DNA of 64,000 nt, taken from positions 62,001 through 126,000 of the forward strand of contig NZ_JAICDG010000008.1 in assembly GCF_022751215.1 (NCBI RefSeq), read 5' to 3'. The notes beneath the pieces were generated by a model. That model had not been told where the DNA came from. It saw nothing but the letters and a program-made list of their open reading frames with translations, and ran no database searches. This DNA is from Actinomadura terrae. GTDB lineage: Bacteria > Actinomycetota > Actinomycetes > Streptosporangiales > Streptosporangiaceae. Made by a program: the position numbers and the translations under genes. Below are positions 34,848-43,789 of this stretch, in pieces (positions within the stretch are counted from its first letter, which is position 1; every line of letters starts with the position of its first letter).

Positions 34848-35480
34848 ATGGCTCGCACACCGCTCTCCCCGGACAACAGCGCGATCGTCCTGATCGACCA
34901 CGCGGTCGGCTTCGCGAACCTGATCGGACCCAAGACCGTCGAGGAGAACGTCAGCGGCGCGGTCGCGCTGGCGAAGATCGCCAAGGTCTTCGACGTGCCG
35001 ATGGTCGTCACCAACGGGTACGACGACGCGCCGTCCGGCCCGCTGTACCCGGAGCTCGCCGAGGTCCTCGGCGACCACCCCGTCGTCCACCGCAGTGAGG
35101 GGTTCGACGCCTTCTACGACGAGCGCTTCGCCGCCGCGATCGAGGCGACCGGACGGCGGAAGCTGATCATGGCGGGTATCCAGACCGACGTCTGCCTGGC
35201 GTTCACCGCCCTGACCGCGCTCGACCGCGGCCACGAGGTGTACGCGGTGGTGGACGCCTCGGCCGCGACCACCAAGGAGACCCACGACACCGCCATCATG
35301 CGGCTGGTCCAGGCCGGGGTGGTCCCGGTGAACTGGTTGGCCGTCGGCTCCGAGCTCCAGCGCTCCTGGACGGAGGAGAAGACCGCGCCGGGCTTCGCCA
35401 AGGTGATCTTCGAGCACCTCGGATCGTGGCGGCACCAGCACGCCTACACGGACAGCATCCGCGAGCACGCGACCAAGTAG
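34848..35480 (+). CDS. Isochorismatase-family cysteine hydrolase (YcaC-like)
   Basis: 210 residues from the ATG at 34848 (AGAGG upstream). Motifs: NSAIVLIDHAVGF (catalytic Asp), VVTNGYDD, GIQTDVCLAFTALTAL (nucleophile Cys). The cis-peptide and the Cys are present; the catalytic Lys is probably within the RRKLIMAG region. The length and the C-terminal helix with HLGSWRHQHAY fit YcaC-type octameric hydrolases rather than entB-type isochorismatases. The substrate is unknown; nicotinamide-type or small amide substrates are common. Followed by a perfect hairpin terminator. Confidence 0.9.
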   Translation: MARTPLSPDNSAIVLIDHAVGFANLIGPKTVEENVSGAVALAKIAKVFDVPMVVTNGYDDAPSGPLYPELAEVLGDHPVVHRSEGFDAFYDERFAAAIEATGRRKLIMAGIQTDVCLAFTALTALDRGHEVYAVVDASAATTKETHDTAIMRLVQAGVVPVNWLAVGSELQRSWTEEKTAPGFAKVIFEHLGSWRHQHAYTDSIREHATK

Positions 35481-35494
35481 CAGGAGGGACGCGG

Positions 35495-35518
35495 CGGCCG
35501 GTGGCCTGCCACCGGCCG
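35495..35518. terminator. Bidirectional hairpin between convergent genes
   Basis: CGGCCGGTGGC-CT-GCCACCGGCCG is a perfect 11-bp stem with a 2-base loop, midway between the hydrolase stop (35480) and the MFS stop (35532) on the other strand. Confidence 0.8.
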
Positions 35519-35531
35519 TCCGGCCCGCAGG

Positions 35532-36710
35532 CTACGAATCTCTGCGGAAGCGCAAGAGGAACAGACCGAGTCCGGCGCCCGCGAACTGGAACGACGCGAT
35601 CGCCAGGACGAGCCCGACCGCACCCACCGCGTCCGCCGAGACGGCGGTCAGGCCCGCGCCCACCGCCGACGCGGCGATCTTGAGGCTGCCCGCGGTGGTG
35701 TTGACCTGCCCGAGGCGGTCCGGCGGCGACTCGCGCTGGCGCAGCATCAGGGTCGCCGCGAACACCGGCCCCTCGAACATCCCCGCCACCGCGAACGCCG
35801 CCATCGCCCACGGGACGGACGGCACCACCGCCAGCGACGCCAGCGCCGCCCCGAACGCGACCAGCCCGACCAGCATCACCGGCTCGGCGTGTTTGGGCCG
35901 CAGCCACCGGCTGGAGGCCAGGGACCCCGCGAGCGACCCGACCGCCATCGCCACCAGCAGCCGTCCGCCCGCGCTCGGCTCCGCGCCGACGTGCTCGGCG
36001 AGCAGGACGGCCGTCACCGCGACCCCGCCGAACCCGAGCCACGCCAGCGTCGTCGCGGTCGTCAGCGCCCGCAGCACCCGCCCCTCGGCGAGCACCGAGA
36101 ACCCGCCCATCACGAACCCGGACACCTTCTGCCCTGCGCCCCCCGAGGCCCCGGGGAAGGGCAGCAACGGCAGGGTCAGCATCCCGAGGATGCCGCTCGC
36201 CACGATCGCGAGCCCCGCGTACTGGCCCCCCATCGCCCCGGCGAGCGCCGCCGCGAGCCCGGGCCCCGCGATCGCCGCGAGGTTGAAGCTGGACGCCTCC
36301 AGCCCGTACGCGCGGGAGAGCCGCTCCGCGGGCACGAAACGCGGCAGCAGGCTCGTCAACGCCACCACCACCGGCTCGGTGCAGCCGATCACCGCCGCGA
36401 CGCACAACGCCAGCACCAGCGGCGAACGCCCCGCCAGGAGCAGCAGCGCCGCCGTCGCGACCGCGTATCCGGCCGCCATCGCGACCGCGACCCGCCGGGG
36501 CCGCGCCACCCGGTCCACCACGTTCCCGATCACCGGACCGCTCAGCACGTACGGCAGCGTCATCGCCGCCTGGAGGTAGCCGGCGGTCGCGGCGTCCCCC
36601 GTCCGGGCCTGGACGGTGAGCACCAGCGCGGTCGCCACACCCTCGGCGGAAACACGCAGCAACGTCGCCGCCGTCAGGTGCAGGGGGAGCCCGGCGCTCT
36701 TGCCGATCAC
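35532..36710 (-). CDS. MFS transporter, 12-helix, unknown substrate
   Basis: 392 residues, 12 hydrophobic segments. Motif A after helix 2 reads GNVVDRVARPRRV, and the second half has the matching SLASSRWLRP. It resembles the MFS_3/enterobactin-exporter-like class, also common as drug pumps. Start taken as GTG at 36710. It is divergent from arginine deiminase with about 40 bp between start codons, and their promoters must overlap. Arginine/ornithine antiport is not suggested by the sequence, so the pairing may be only positional. Confidence 0.88.
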   Translation of the reverse strand: MIGKSAGLPLHLTAATLLRVSAEGVATALVLTVQARTGDAATAGYLQAAMTLPYVLSGPVIGNVVDRVARPRRVAVAMAAGYAVATAALLLLAGRSPLVLALCVAAVIGCTEPVVVALTSLLPRFVPAERLSRAYGLEASSFNLAAIAGPGLAAALAGAMGGQYAGLAIVASGILGMLTLPLLPFPGASGGAGQKVSGFVMGGFSVLAEGRVLRALTTATTLAWLGFGGVAVTAVLLAEHVGAEPSAGGRLLVAMAVGSLAGSLASSRWLRPKHAEPVMLVGLVAFGAALASLAVVPSVPWAMAAFAVAGMFEGPVFAATLMLRQRESPPDRLGQVNTTAGSLKIAASAVGAGLTAVSADAVGAVGLVLAIASFQFAGAGLGLFLLRFRRDS

Positions 36711-36739
36711 CCCGAGATCGTGCCACAGGACCGGCGACC

Positions 36740-36745
36740 TAGACT
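36740..36745 (+). promoter_or_regulatory. Probable -10 element of a leaderless arcA transcript
   Basis: TAGACT ends eight bases before the arcA GTG (36753), the spacing at which transcription would begin on the start codon itself. No ribosome site is present, so arcA mRNA is probably leaderless. Confidence 0.5.
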
Positions 36746-36752
36746 TTTACAT

Positions 36753-37952
36753 GTGACGGAGACGACTGCGCACGAACACAATGTCACCAGCGAGGTCGGA
36801 CGGCTGCGGACCGTCATCCTGCACCGCCCCGGCGCGGAGCTGAAACGGCTCACGCCCCGCAACAGCGACAAGCTGCTGTTCGACGCCATCCCCTGGGTGG
36901 GACGCGCCCAGGAGGAGCACGACGCGTTCGCCGAGGCCCTCCGCGGCCACGACGTCGAGGTCCTCTACGTCACCGAACTCCTCCAGGACGCCCTCGAATA
37001 CGAGGGCGCCCGCGAACAGGCGATCACCGAGGTCACCGCCGACCCGCGCCTCGGCGACCAGCTCCGCCGCGTCCTGGACGGCTACCTGCGCGACCAGGAC
37101 CCCGAGCACCTCGCGCACACCCTGATCGCCGGGCTCGCCCACGAGGAGCTGAAGTCGGGCCACGGCCTCGTCTACCGCCTCATGGACCGCCTGGACTTCA
37201 TCGTCGACCCGCTCCCCGGCCTGCTGTTCACCCGCGACAACAGCACCTGGATCGGCGACCGCGTCGCCGTGACCAGCCTCGCGATGGAGGCCCGCCGCCG
37301 CGAGTCCGCCCTGACCGGCCTGATCTACGCCCACCACCCGCGCTTCGCGGGCGTCGAGCCCATCTACACCGCCGACCTCGAACACCTCGAAGGCGGCGAC
37401 GTCCTGCTCCTGTGCCCCGGCGTGATCGCCGTCGGCACCGGCGAACGCACCACCCCGGCGGGCGTCGAACGCCTCGCCCGCCAGGTCATCGGCGCGGGCC
37501 TCGCCCACACCGTCCTGGCCGTCCCCATCGCGCAGGAACGTGCCACGATGCACCTCGACACCGTCTGCACGATGGTGGACGTCGACACCCTCGTCATGTA
37601 CCCGCCGCTCGCCCACTCCCTGACCGCCTACACGGTCACGCTGGAAGGCGGCGACCTCCGCGTCGGCGGCTCCCGCCCCTTCCTGGAGGCCGCCGCCGAG
37701 GCGATGTCACTCGACCGCCTCAAACTCATCGACACCGGCCTCGACCCGGTCACCGCCGAACGCGAACAATGGGACGACGGCAACAACACCCTCGCCGTGG
37801 CCCCCCGCCTCTGCGTCGCCTACGAACGCAACATCGAGACCAACGCCCAACTGGAGGCGTCCGGCATCGAGGTCATCCGCATCACCGGCAGCGAACTGGG
37901 CACAGGCCGAGGCGGCCCCCGCTGCATGTCCTGTCCTGTATTGAGGGCGTAG
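36753..37952 (+). CDS. arcA: Arginine deiminase
   Basis: 399 residues from the GTG at 36753 (an ATG two bases earlier is out of frame). It converts arginine to citrulline and ammonia. Family marks: VILHRPGAELKRLTPRN at the N-terminus, LLFTRDNS (guanidinium-binding Asp), two EGGD motifs, the catalytic His near MHLD, GNNTLAVAP, and the C-terminal GGPRCMSCP with nucleophile Cys391. No arcB/arcC is adjacent, so it may serve acid or nitrogen stress rather than the ATP-yielding ADI pathway. Its last six bases (GCGTAG) lie inside a 29-bp direct repeat, so the terminal codons are shared with the repeat. Confidence 0.96.
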   Translation: MTETTAHEHNVTSEVGRLRTVILHRPGAELKRLTPRNSDKLLFDAIPWVGRAQEEHDAFAEALRGHDVEVLYVTELLQDALEYEGAREQAITEVTADPRLGDQLRRVLDGYLRDQDPEHLAHTLIAGLAHEELKSGHGLVYRLMDRLDFIVDPLPGLLFTRDNSTWIGDRVAVTSLAMEARRRESALTGLIYAHHPRFAGVEPIYTADLEHLEGGDVLLLCPGVIAVGTGERTTPAGVERLARQVIGAGLAHTVLAVPIAQERATMHLDTVCTMVDVDTLVMYPPLAHSLTAYTVTLEGGDLRVGGSRPFLEAAAEAMSLDRLKLIDTGLDPVTAEREQWDDGNNTLAVAPRLCVAYERNIETNAQLEASGIEVIRITGSELGTGRGGPRCMSCPVLRA

Positions 37953-38014
37953 CCCTCGGCGTCAGGCGCTGGAGCCGTGTTCATTGCGTAGCCCTCGGCG
38001 TCAGGCGCTGGAGC
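37947..38014. repeat. 29-bp direct repeat, two copies, overlapping the arcA stop
   Basis: A 29-base sequence beginning GCGTAGCCCTCGGCGTCAGG occurs at 37947-37975 and exactly again at 37986-38014. The arcA stop codon is in the first copy. The second copy leads directly into the dispersed repeat at 38038. Confidence 0.85.
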
Positions 38015-38037
38015 GCCTTCCTTCAACGGGCTACGCG

Positions 38038-38126
38038 GCGATCGCTGCATCGCTCCGAACTCGCCTGGCGGCTCGCTGCGCGATCAGATTCTCGCTTCGC
38101 TCGAATCTGCCTTCGGACGCGATCGC
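38038..38126 (+). repeat. Dispersed repeat element, copy 1
   Basis: An 89-bp core running from GCGATCGCT to GCGATCGC, nearly identical to the reverse complement of 43661-43751. Read through, both copies would encode ELAWRLAARSDS followed by FARICLRTRS, but neither is in a plausible gene. It is an intergenic repeat rather than a coding sequence. Confidence 0.85.
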
Positions 38127-38188
38127 GGCGCCTGAGGTTGTCGCGGGCTGGGGCGGTGGCTGAGGTAGGCGCGCCCGACGGTGACGGC

Positions 38189-38656
38189 TTATGACTCGCG
38201 GACTTCGCTTCCGTCCTCCGGACGGAGGACGACCGTCCTGAGGGCGTCGCGTAGCTGGTCGGCGGCCTGCAGGGTCAGCGGGGCGAGGAGTTCGCGCTCG
38301 GCGGCGCGGCTGGCCTCGACGGCCAGGCGGAGGGTCTCCCGCCCGGCCTCGGTCAGCTCGACCACGTTGCGCCGCCGGTCCTCCGCGTGTGGACGGCGCG
38401 CCACGATTCCCTTGCGTTCCAGCGCGTCCAGCATCGCGACCATCGTCGTGCGGTCGATCCCGAGCCGCTTCGCCGCCTGCTGCTGAGAGCCCGGCTCGTG
38501 CCCGGCCAGGGCGAGCAGGATTCCGAGATCCCGCCCGTCGATGCCGTACGGCGCCAACGCACTCGTGTTCAGCTCGACCATCCGATGCTGCGCGTGCTTG
38601 AGCAGATAACCCAGGGTGCTGCTCACCTCGGGCACCGACCCCTCACCACTGGACAC
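38189..38656 (-). CDS. MarR-family transcriptional regulator
   Basis: 155 residues from a GTG. Winged helix about 30-115: LNTSALAPYGIDGRDLGILLALAGHEPGSQQQAAKRLGIDRTTMVAMLDALERKGIVARRPHAEDRRRNVVELTEAG, a textbook MarR core with the DRR wing. The divergent epimerase gene begins 72 bp away across a 27-bp palindrome, so the regulator probably represses both. The ligand is likely a phenolic or other small aromatic, as for most of the family. Confidence 0.94.
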   Translation of the reverse strand: MSSGEGSVPEVSSTLGYLLKHAQHRMVELNTSALAPYGIDGRDLGILLALAGHEPGSQQQAAKRLGIDRTTMVAMLDALERKGIVARRPHAEDRRRNVVELTEAGRETLRLAVEASRAAERELLAPLTLQAADQLRDALRTVVLRPEDGSEVRES

Positions 38657-38676
38657 CCCCCAACTCTATCGCTAGC

Positions 38677-38703
38677 CTGATTGTCAGTAATACTGATAAT
38701 CAG
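38677..38703. promoter_or_regulatory. MarR operator palindrome
   Basis: CTGATTGTCAGTA - A - TACTGATAATCAG: 13-base arms around a single base with one mismatch (38677-38703). It lies between the divergent MarR and epimerase genes and contains AT-rich promoter-like sequence. Confidence 0.8.
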
Positions 38704-38727
38704 CAGAACGACAGAAGGTAGACCTCA

Positions 38728-39663
38728 ATGATCCTCGTCACCGGAGGCGTGGGATTCATCGGCTCCCACACCGTGCAGGCACTGCTCGACCTGGGCGAAA
38801 GCTGCGTGCTGCTCCAGCGCCGCCCGGCCGAGCACGCCGACGAGCGGGTGTCCGTCGAGCAGGCCGACATCACCGACCTGGACGCGCTGCTCGGCATCGG
38901 CGCCCGCCACGAGATCACCGGCATCGTGCACCTCGCGCACTCCGGTCCCTGGCCGCCCGACCCCGCCCGTCCCGTCGAGCAGGCGCGCGGCGCCCTGAAC
39001 GGCCTGCTCAACGTCATGCGGGTCGCCCAGGACTGGGGCGTTCGCCGGGTCGGCGTCGCCAGCACGATCGGCGTCTACTCCGGCATCACCGCCCCGGATG
39101 CGCTCAGGGAGGACATGCCGCTCCCGATGTCCGCGTTCCACTCGATCCCGACCTTCAAGAAGATCGGCGAACTGCTCAACGACCACCTGGCGGGCGCCAC
39201 CGGCATCGAGATCGTCAACTACCGCATCTCCGGCACCTGGGGCCCGCGCGACCCCCACGGCGCCCTGTTTTTCGCGGCCCCCGAGTTGGTCCACGCGGCC
39301 GTCCAGGACAGGGAGCCCGACCTCTCCACCCTGCACGCGCCGCCTCTCGCGGAAGACGCGCTCGACCTCTGCTACGTGAAGGACACGGGCCGAGCCATCG
39401 CCCTTCTTCAACTCGCGGACACCCTCAACCACCGCACCTACAACGTCGCCTCAGGCCGCGCCACGACCAACGCCGAGATCATCACGTCCATCAAGCAGGT
39501 GATCCCCGGCGCCCGCGTCGACCTGCCCGCCGGAGGCCCGCGGGAGCAGAGCTACCAGGACATCACCCGGCTCCACGAGGACACCGGCTACAAGCCCGAA
39601 TACGACACCGACCGCGCCGTGACCGACTACATCACCTGGCTCCGAGCGGGCAACAAGCACTGA
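38728..39663 (+). CDS. NAD-dependent epimerase/dehydratase family protein
   Basis: 311 residues, extended SDR. MILVTGGVGFIGSHTVQALLDLG (dinucleotide motif), IVHLAHSGPWP, Ser of the active site in ASTIGVYSG. The YxxxK Tyr appears replaced, reading FHSIPTFKKIGELL, so the usual Tyr is doubtful while the Lys is kept. Nucleotide-sugar or lactone-type substrates are typical of the family, but the MarR partner points to a detoxification dehydrogenase/reductase. Converges on a serine hydrolase gene 16 bp away. Confidence 0.88.
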   Translation: MILVTGGVGFIGSHTVQALLDLGESCVLLQRRPAEHADERVSVEQADITDLDALLGIGARHEITGIVHLAHSGPWPPDPARPVEQARGALNGLLNVMRVAQDWGVRRVGVASTIGVYSGITAPDALREDMPLPMSAFHSIPTFKKIGELLNDHLAGATGIEIVNYRISGTWGPRDPHGALFFAAPELVHAAVQDREPDLSTLHAPPLAEDALDLCYVKDTGRAIALLQLADTLNHRTYNVASGRATTNAEIITSIKQVIPGARVDLPAGGPREQSYQDITRLHEDTGYKPEYDTDRAVTDYITWLRAGNKH

Positions 39664-39678
39664 GGACGCCTGGGTGAG

Positions 39679-40845
39679 CTACCGGGTGGTCCGGTCCTGG
39701 CAGAGCGCCCTCTGGACGGCGGCCGTCATGTCGTCGCTCTGCGCGCGCGTGGCGCCCGGATCGAGGTTCACCATGACGGTCGCCTGGCCGCCGCCGACCG
39801 TGGCGCCGCCCGCGGTCTTGAACCCGAAGATGTCGCCGCCGTGTCCCCAGTACAGGCCGCCGCAGGGCAGCGACTTGCTCTCCAGACCGAGGCCGTAGGC
39901 CCGGTTGGCGGGGTCGACAGGGTCGCCGGGGTTGCGGGTCGAACGGGTCCTCATCATCTCCCGCAACTGGGCCGGACGGAGCAGTCTGCCGCCCACGAGG
40001 GCGCCGAGGAACCGGTTGAGATCGGCTCCGGAAGAGATCATCGAACCGGAGGCGCCCGCGATCGAAGGGTTGAACGCGGTGATGTCGAGGAGCGGCGCGT
40101 CGGGGCCCGGCCTCACGTATCCGCGCGGGTGCGGTCCGGAGATCGCCGTCCTGTCACCCGGGACGGAGGTGTGGCGCAGGCCGAGCGGTTCGATGATCCG
40201 TCGACGGATCTCCCGGCCGTAGGCGCGGCCGGTGACCCTTTGGATGATCATGCCGGCCAGCAGGTAGTTGGTGTTGGAGTAGCCCCAGCGTTCGCCGGGG
40301 TCGAAGGCGCGCGGGTGGGTGAGCGCGAACTCGACCAGGTCGCGGGTGTCGTGGTGGGCCAGCGGATTCCTCAGGATCTCCTGCCGGTCGAGGAAGCCCA
40401 GGTAGTCAGGGATGCCGCTGGTGTGCTGGAGCAGCTGGCGGACGGTGACGGCGCGCCCGTCGTTGCCGTTTCCGCGTACGACGCCGGGCAGGTAGCGCTC
40501 GACCGGCGCGTCCAGGACGACGCGGTGCTCTCCCACCAGCTGGAGAACGACCGTGGCCACGAACGGCTTGGTCATGCTGCCGATCCGGAACTCGCTGTCG
40601 GCGCGCATCGGCGCGCGGCTCGTGACGTCCGCGACACCGCTGGTCAGTACGGTGCCGCCGCGCCGGTCCCGGACGTGCAGGAGCGCTCCGGGCCCGCCGT
40701 CGACCGTGGTCAGCCGGGTCATGAGCTCCCGCAGCGGAGCCCGGTCGGCGTCCGCGGTGGCGGTGCCGGTCAGCCCACCCGCCGCGACACCGGCCGACAG
40801 GGCCAGGACGAGTGCGCCGCGCAGCGCACGCCTCTGCTTGATCAT
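39679..40845 (-). CDS. Secreted serine hydrolase, beta-lactamase/DD-peptidase fold
   Basis: 388 residues with a signal peptide (Arg-rich start, hydrophobic 10-30, AxA-like GTATADA). Class C/EstB-type active site: SMTK (SxxK, about 92-95, in FRIGSMTKPFVA), YSN (YxN, in WGYSNTNYLLAGM) and HGG (in YWGHGGDIFG, replacing KTG). It should be a D-alanyl-D-alanine carboxypeptidase-like enzyme or an extracytoplasmic esterase; beta-lactamase activity is possible but not implied. The membrane protein upstream in the same direction (40874) may be co-transcribed. Confidence 0.93.
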   Translation of the reverse strand: MIKQRRALRGALVLALSAGVAAGGLTGTATADADRAPLRELMTRLTTVDGGPGALLHVRDRRGGTVLTSGVADVTSRAPMRADSEFRIGSMTKPFVATVVLQLVGEHRVVLDAPVERYLPGVVRGNGNDGRAVTVRQLLQHTSGIPDYLGFLDRQEILRNPLAHHDTRDLVEFALTHPRAFDPGERWGYSNTNYLLAGMIIQRVTGRAYGREIRRRIIEPLGLRHTSVPGDRTAISGPHPRGYVRPGPDAPLLDITAFNPSIAGASGSMISSGADLNRFLGALVGGRLLRPAQLREMMRTRSTRNPGDPVDPANRAYGLGLESKSLPCGGLYWGHGGDIFGFKTAGGATVGGGQATVMVNLDPGATRAQSDDMTAAVQRALCQDRTTR

Positions 40846-40873
40846 CTGTATCTCCTGGAGGTTCGATCGGCGG

Positions 40874-41506
40874 CTAGGCCGCGGCGTGGGCCCCGGCCCC
40901 AGGGCGTACCGGGGAGGAGGAGTTCCGGTCGCGGGTGCACAGGGCGAGGGCGATCCAGATCAGCGCCGCGCCCACCGGGAGCAGGTCCAGGTCGAGCGCG
41001 ATGGCGACGAAGCTGAGCAGGACCAGGACGGGGCTCAGCGCGGCCACCGCCCTGCCTCCCGGGGCGCGGACCGCGAACTGGACGAGCAGCCCCACCAGCC
41101 CGAGCATGAAGAGCACCGGGCCGATCTCGTAGACCGCCTGGGGGAGCACGGCGGGGACGTCGGCGTACCGGTCGGCGAGCACGCTCTTCTCGGCGGCGTC
41201 CGCGGCCCGGAAGCCGACGACGAGATCGACGATCGTGACGCGGACGAACGTCACCAGCCCGAAGGCGGCGACCGCGGTCATGCCGCCCGCCGCGACCCGG
41301 TGCGCGGTGCAGCGGCCAGTGCCCCTGATCCGGCCGTACAGGCCCGCGATCACCCCGCCGTACAGCACCAGCGAACCGAAGAAGAGCAGATGCCCCACCG
41401 TCCAGGCGGGTCCCGGGCCGTGCTGCCCGTCACGGCCGTCGATCAGCCGGACGACGCCGTAGGCGAGCATGAGCGCGGGGGCGAGGTGAAAGGCGATCCT
41501 GGACAT
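40874..41506 (-). CDS. Integral membrane protein of unknown function
   Basis: 210 residues from the ATG at 41506 with GGGAGAA before it. Six or so hydrophobic segments (about 7-22, 36-57, 71-93, 122-143, 152-170, 172-190). No catalytic motif is visible. The family is not recognised. It lies between the two-component pair (transcribed toward it, 145 bp upstream) and the serine hydrolase 28 bp downstream, so it may belong to that regulon. Confidence 0.75.
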   Translation of the reverse strand: MSRIAFHLAPALMLAYGVVRLIDGRDGQHGPGPAWTVGHLLFFGSLVLYGGVIAGLYGRIRGTGRCTAHRVAAGGMTAVAAFGLVTFVRVTIVDLVVGFRAADAAEKSVLADRYADVPAVLPQAVYEIGPVLFMLGLVGLLVQFAVRAPGGRAVAALSPVLVLLSFVAIALDLDLLPVGAALIWIALALCTRDRNSSSPVRPGAGAHAAA

Positions 41507-41649
41507 GGGCGGTTCTCCCGAAGTTCGAGCGTCCCTACGTTCTCGATCTTCGGGGGAACCGGTGCCCGGGCGGATCGCCGCCACGGCGGGTCTCGGGGCA
41601 TCGGCCGCGCGAGGGAGTACGGGCCCGCGGCTCCCCCGCGCGACGGAGA

Positions 41650-42303
41650 TCAGGAGGGTTCGATCAGCCGGGTCTCGTACGCGGCGATCACGGCCTGGAC
41701 GCGGTCCCGGATGCCGAGCTTGGCGAGGACGTTGCTCACGTGGGTCTTCACGGTGTGCTCGCTGACGACCATGGCGGCGGCGATCTCCGCGTTCGACAGG
41801 CCGCGGCCGAGCAGCGACAGGGTCTCGCGCTCGCGTTCGGTGAGCACCGCCAGGCGGTCGGAGGCGGTCGCACCGGAGCGCGGCCGGTTGCGGGTGATGT
41901 CGGAGATGAGGCGGCGGGTGACGGCGGGGGCGAGCAGCGACTCCCCGGCCGCCACCACGCGGACCGCGTGCACGAGGTCGTCGCGGCGCACGTCCTTGAG
42001 CAGGAAGCCGCTGGCCCCGGCGTAGAGCGCGTCGTAGACGTAGTCGTCCTGGTCGAAGGTGGTCAGCATGATCACGCGCGTCGGGGTCTCGGCGCACACG
42101 ACCTTCGCGGCCTCGATGCCGTCCAGGCCCGGCATGCGGATGTCGAGCAGCGCGACATCGGGGGCGTGCCGGCGCACCGCGGCGATCGCGGCGGTGCCGT
42201 CGCCCGCCTCCCCCGCCACCTCGATATCGGGTTGGGCGTCCAGGATCATCGCGAAGCCGCTGCGGACCAGCTCCTGGTCGTCGGCGAGCACGACCCTGAT
42301 CAC
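41650..42303 (-). CDS. NarL/LuxR-family response regulator
   Basis: 217 residues. Receiver with D8-D9 and phospho-acceptor D54 (LLDIRMPGLDG), Lys in FLLKDVR, LuxR HTH about 150-205 (LTEREREtLSLLGRGLSNAEIAAAMVVSEHTVKTHVSNVLAKL). It overlaps the kinase gene by four bases. Downstream genes in the same direction (membrane protein, serine hydrolase) are candidates for control. Confidence 0.95.
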   Translation of the reverse strand: MIRVVLADDQELVRSGFAMILDAQPDIEVAGEAGDGTAAIAAVRRHAPDVALLDIRMPGLDGIEAAKVVCAETPTRVIMLTTFDQDDYVYDALYAGASGFLLKDVRRDDLVHAVRVVAAGESLLAPAVTRRLISDITRNRPRSGATASDRLAVLTERERETLSLLGRGLSNAEIAAAMVVSEHTVKTHVSNVLAKLGIRDRVQAVIAAYETRLIEPS

Positions 42304-43466
42304 GCGGTCACCGCCGCGTGGGGGAGCCGCGCCAGGACGCGGAACCCGCCGTCCGGCAGGGGACCGGCCTCGACGGTGCCGCCGCAGGCGGCGACGCGCT
42401 CACGGATGCCGATGAGACCGCTGCCCCCTCGCCGCCATCCCGGGTCCGCCCCCGCGTCGCCCTGCCCGTCGTCGGTCACCGTGATCTCCAGCTCGTGGTC
42501 GGTCCAGCGGAGCCGGACCTCGGCCTCCCGCGCGTTGGCGTGCTTCACCGTATTGGTGAGCGCCTCCTGGACGATGCGGTAGGCCGCCAGGTCGGCCTCG
42601 GCGGGGAGCGGACGGCTCCCGCCCTCGACCGTGAGCCGGACGCGGACCTGGGTGCGGTCGACATGCTCGACCAGTCCGGGAAGCGCGCCGACGGTAGGCT
42701 GGGGCGCGCGTATGCCGTGGTCCTGCTCCTCCTTGAGGACGCCCAGCGTGCGGCGCAGTTGGGCCATCGCGTCCCGCCCCGCGTCGGCGATGGCGTCGAA
42801 GACCCGTTCCGCCCGGTCGGGATCGGACCGGACCACCACCGGACCGGCCTCGGCCTGCACCACCATGATGCTGACGGCGTGCGCGAGCACGTCATGCATG
42901 TCACGGGCGATGCGCGAGCGCTCCTCCGCCGCCGCCCGCGCCGCCTCGGCCTCCCGCTCGCGTTCGAGCTGCGCGGACCGCTCCACCAACGCGTTCGACC
43001 GTTCCCGGGCGGTCCGTGCCAGCGTGCCCAGCAGGAACGCCGTCACCGGCAGGAGCAGCGTGAACATGAACTCGGCCGCGTCGTTGCCCTTGACCAGCAG
43101 AGCGCCGGGCGGGATCGTCGCCACGACCACGCTGATGAAGCCCCAGCGCTGCCAGCGGTGCCGCCCCAGGTCGGCGAGCGTGTAGATGGCCACCAGCGCG
43201 CCGTACTGCAACATCAGGCCCGGCCGGTGATGCAGCGACACCCCCATGGCGAAGCACGCCACGACCAATACGACCGCGAACGGCGCCCGCCGCCGCCACA
43301 CCAGAGGGACGACCGTCCCGAGGTTGAACACCACCCCGAGCGGCGTCACCTGCGGCGCCGTGGCGAACGGCACGAACACCGGCACCGCGACGCCCACAGC
43401 GATCAGCACGTCCACCCAAGAACGCGGACGCAAGAGGACACCGAACCTACGGACCCGACCCGACAT
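42300..43466 (-). CDS. NarL-type sensor histidine kinase
   Basis: 388 residues from the ATG at 43466; the open frame continues upstream only through repeat DNA, so that start is not credible. Four hydrophobic segments (about 15-125), a coiled-coil AQLEREREAEAARAAAEERSR, HisKA_3 with ARDMHDVLAHAVS (phospho-His), N-box EALTNTVKHAN, and G-boxes DDGQGDA and GSGLIGIRERV. GGGGGG abuts the start without spacing, so leaderless translation is possible. It is paired with the response regulator by a four-base overlap. Confidence 0.94.
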   Translation of the reverse strand: MSGRVRRFGVLLRPRSWVDVLIAVGVAVPVFVPFATAPQVTPLGVVFNLGTVVPLVWRRRAPFAVVLVVACFAMGVSLHHRPGLMLQYGALVAIYTLADLGRHRWQRWGFISVVVATIPPGALLVKGNDAAEFMFTLLLPVTAFLLGTLARTARERSNALVERSAQLEREREAEAARAAAEERSRIARDMHDVLAHAVSIMVVQAEAGPVVVRSDPDRAERVFDAIADAGRDAMAQLRRTLGVLKEEQDHGIRAPQPTVGALPGLVEHVDRTQVRVRLTVEGGSRPLPAEADLAAYRIVQEALTNTVKHANAREAEVRLRWTDHELEITVTDDGQGDAGADPGWRRGGSGLIGIRERVAACGGTVEAGPLPDGGFRVLARLPHAAVTA

Positions 43467-43660
43467 CCCCCCAGTATCGCCACCACCCCAGGCAAGCCCG
43501 CCTCGCCCGCACGAGCGATTCAGCCCGGGACGAGGCGGTAACCCCAGCCCGCAGCGAGCGAGAGGGGAGCGACAACGGAAACCGGCGGCGCCAACCAACA
43601 CACCCACGCGCGGAAGGCGCGGGTTGAGTAGTAACCCCAGGTTGCAGCGACCGGGACGTT
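43467..43660. other. Gene-free part of the spacer, upstream of the second dispersed repeat
   Basis: This stretch belongs to a 421-bp spacer (43467-43887) between the kinase and the anti-sigma-like gene. It contains two related pieces sharing GTAACCCCAG (about 43539 and 43631), suggesting that it too is repeat-derived. No gene is supported. Confidence 0.6.
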
Positions 43661-43751
43661 GCGATCGCGTCCGAAGGCAGATTCGAGCGAAGCAAGAATC
43701 TGATCGCGCAGCGAGCCGCCAGGCGAGTTCGAAGCGATGCCAGCGATCGCC
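43661..43751 (-). repeat. Dispersed repeat element, copy 2 (inverted)
   Basis: A 91-bp core matching copy 1 (38038-38126) in reverse complement, with a few substitutions and short indels. Homology appears to continue beyond the core to about 43797, where GAGCGCCAGCGACCGACGCC parallels the direct repeat next to copy 1. Confidence 0.85.
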
Positions 43752-43789
43752 GTGGTTTTCGCCGAAGGAGGGAGCGCCAGCGACCGACG

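Noticed and set aside
38038..38126. Coding sequence for a conserved short peptide (ELAWRLAARSDS)
   Set aside because: The peptide arises by translating a repeat found in opposite orientations and in spacers, with no start, ribosome site or consistent frame; a DNA repeat is the simpler reading.
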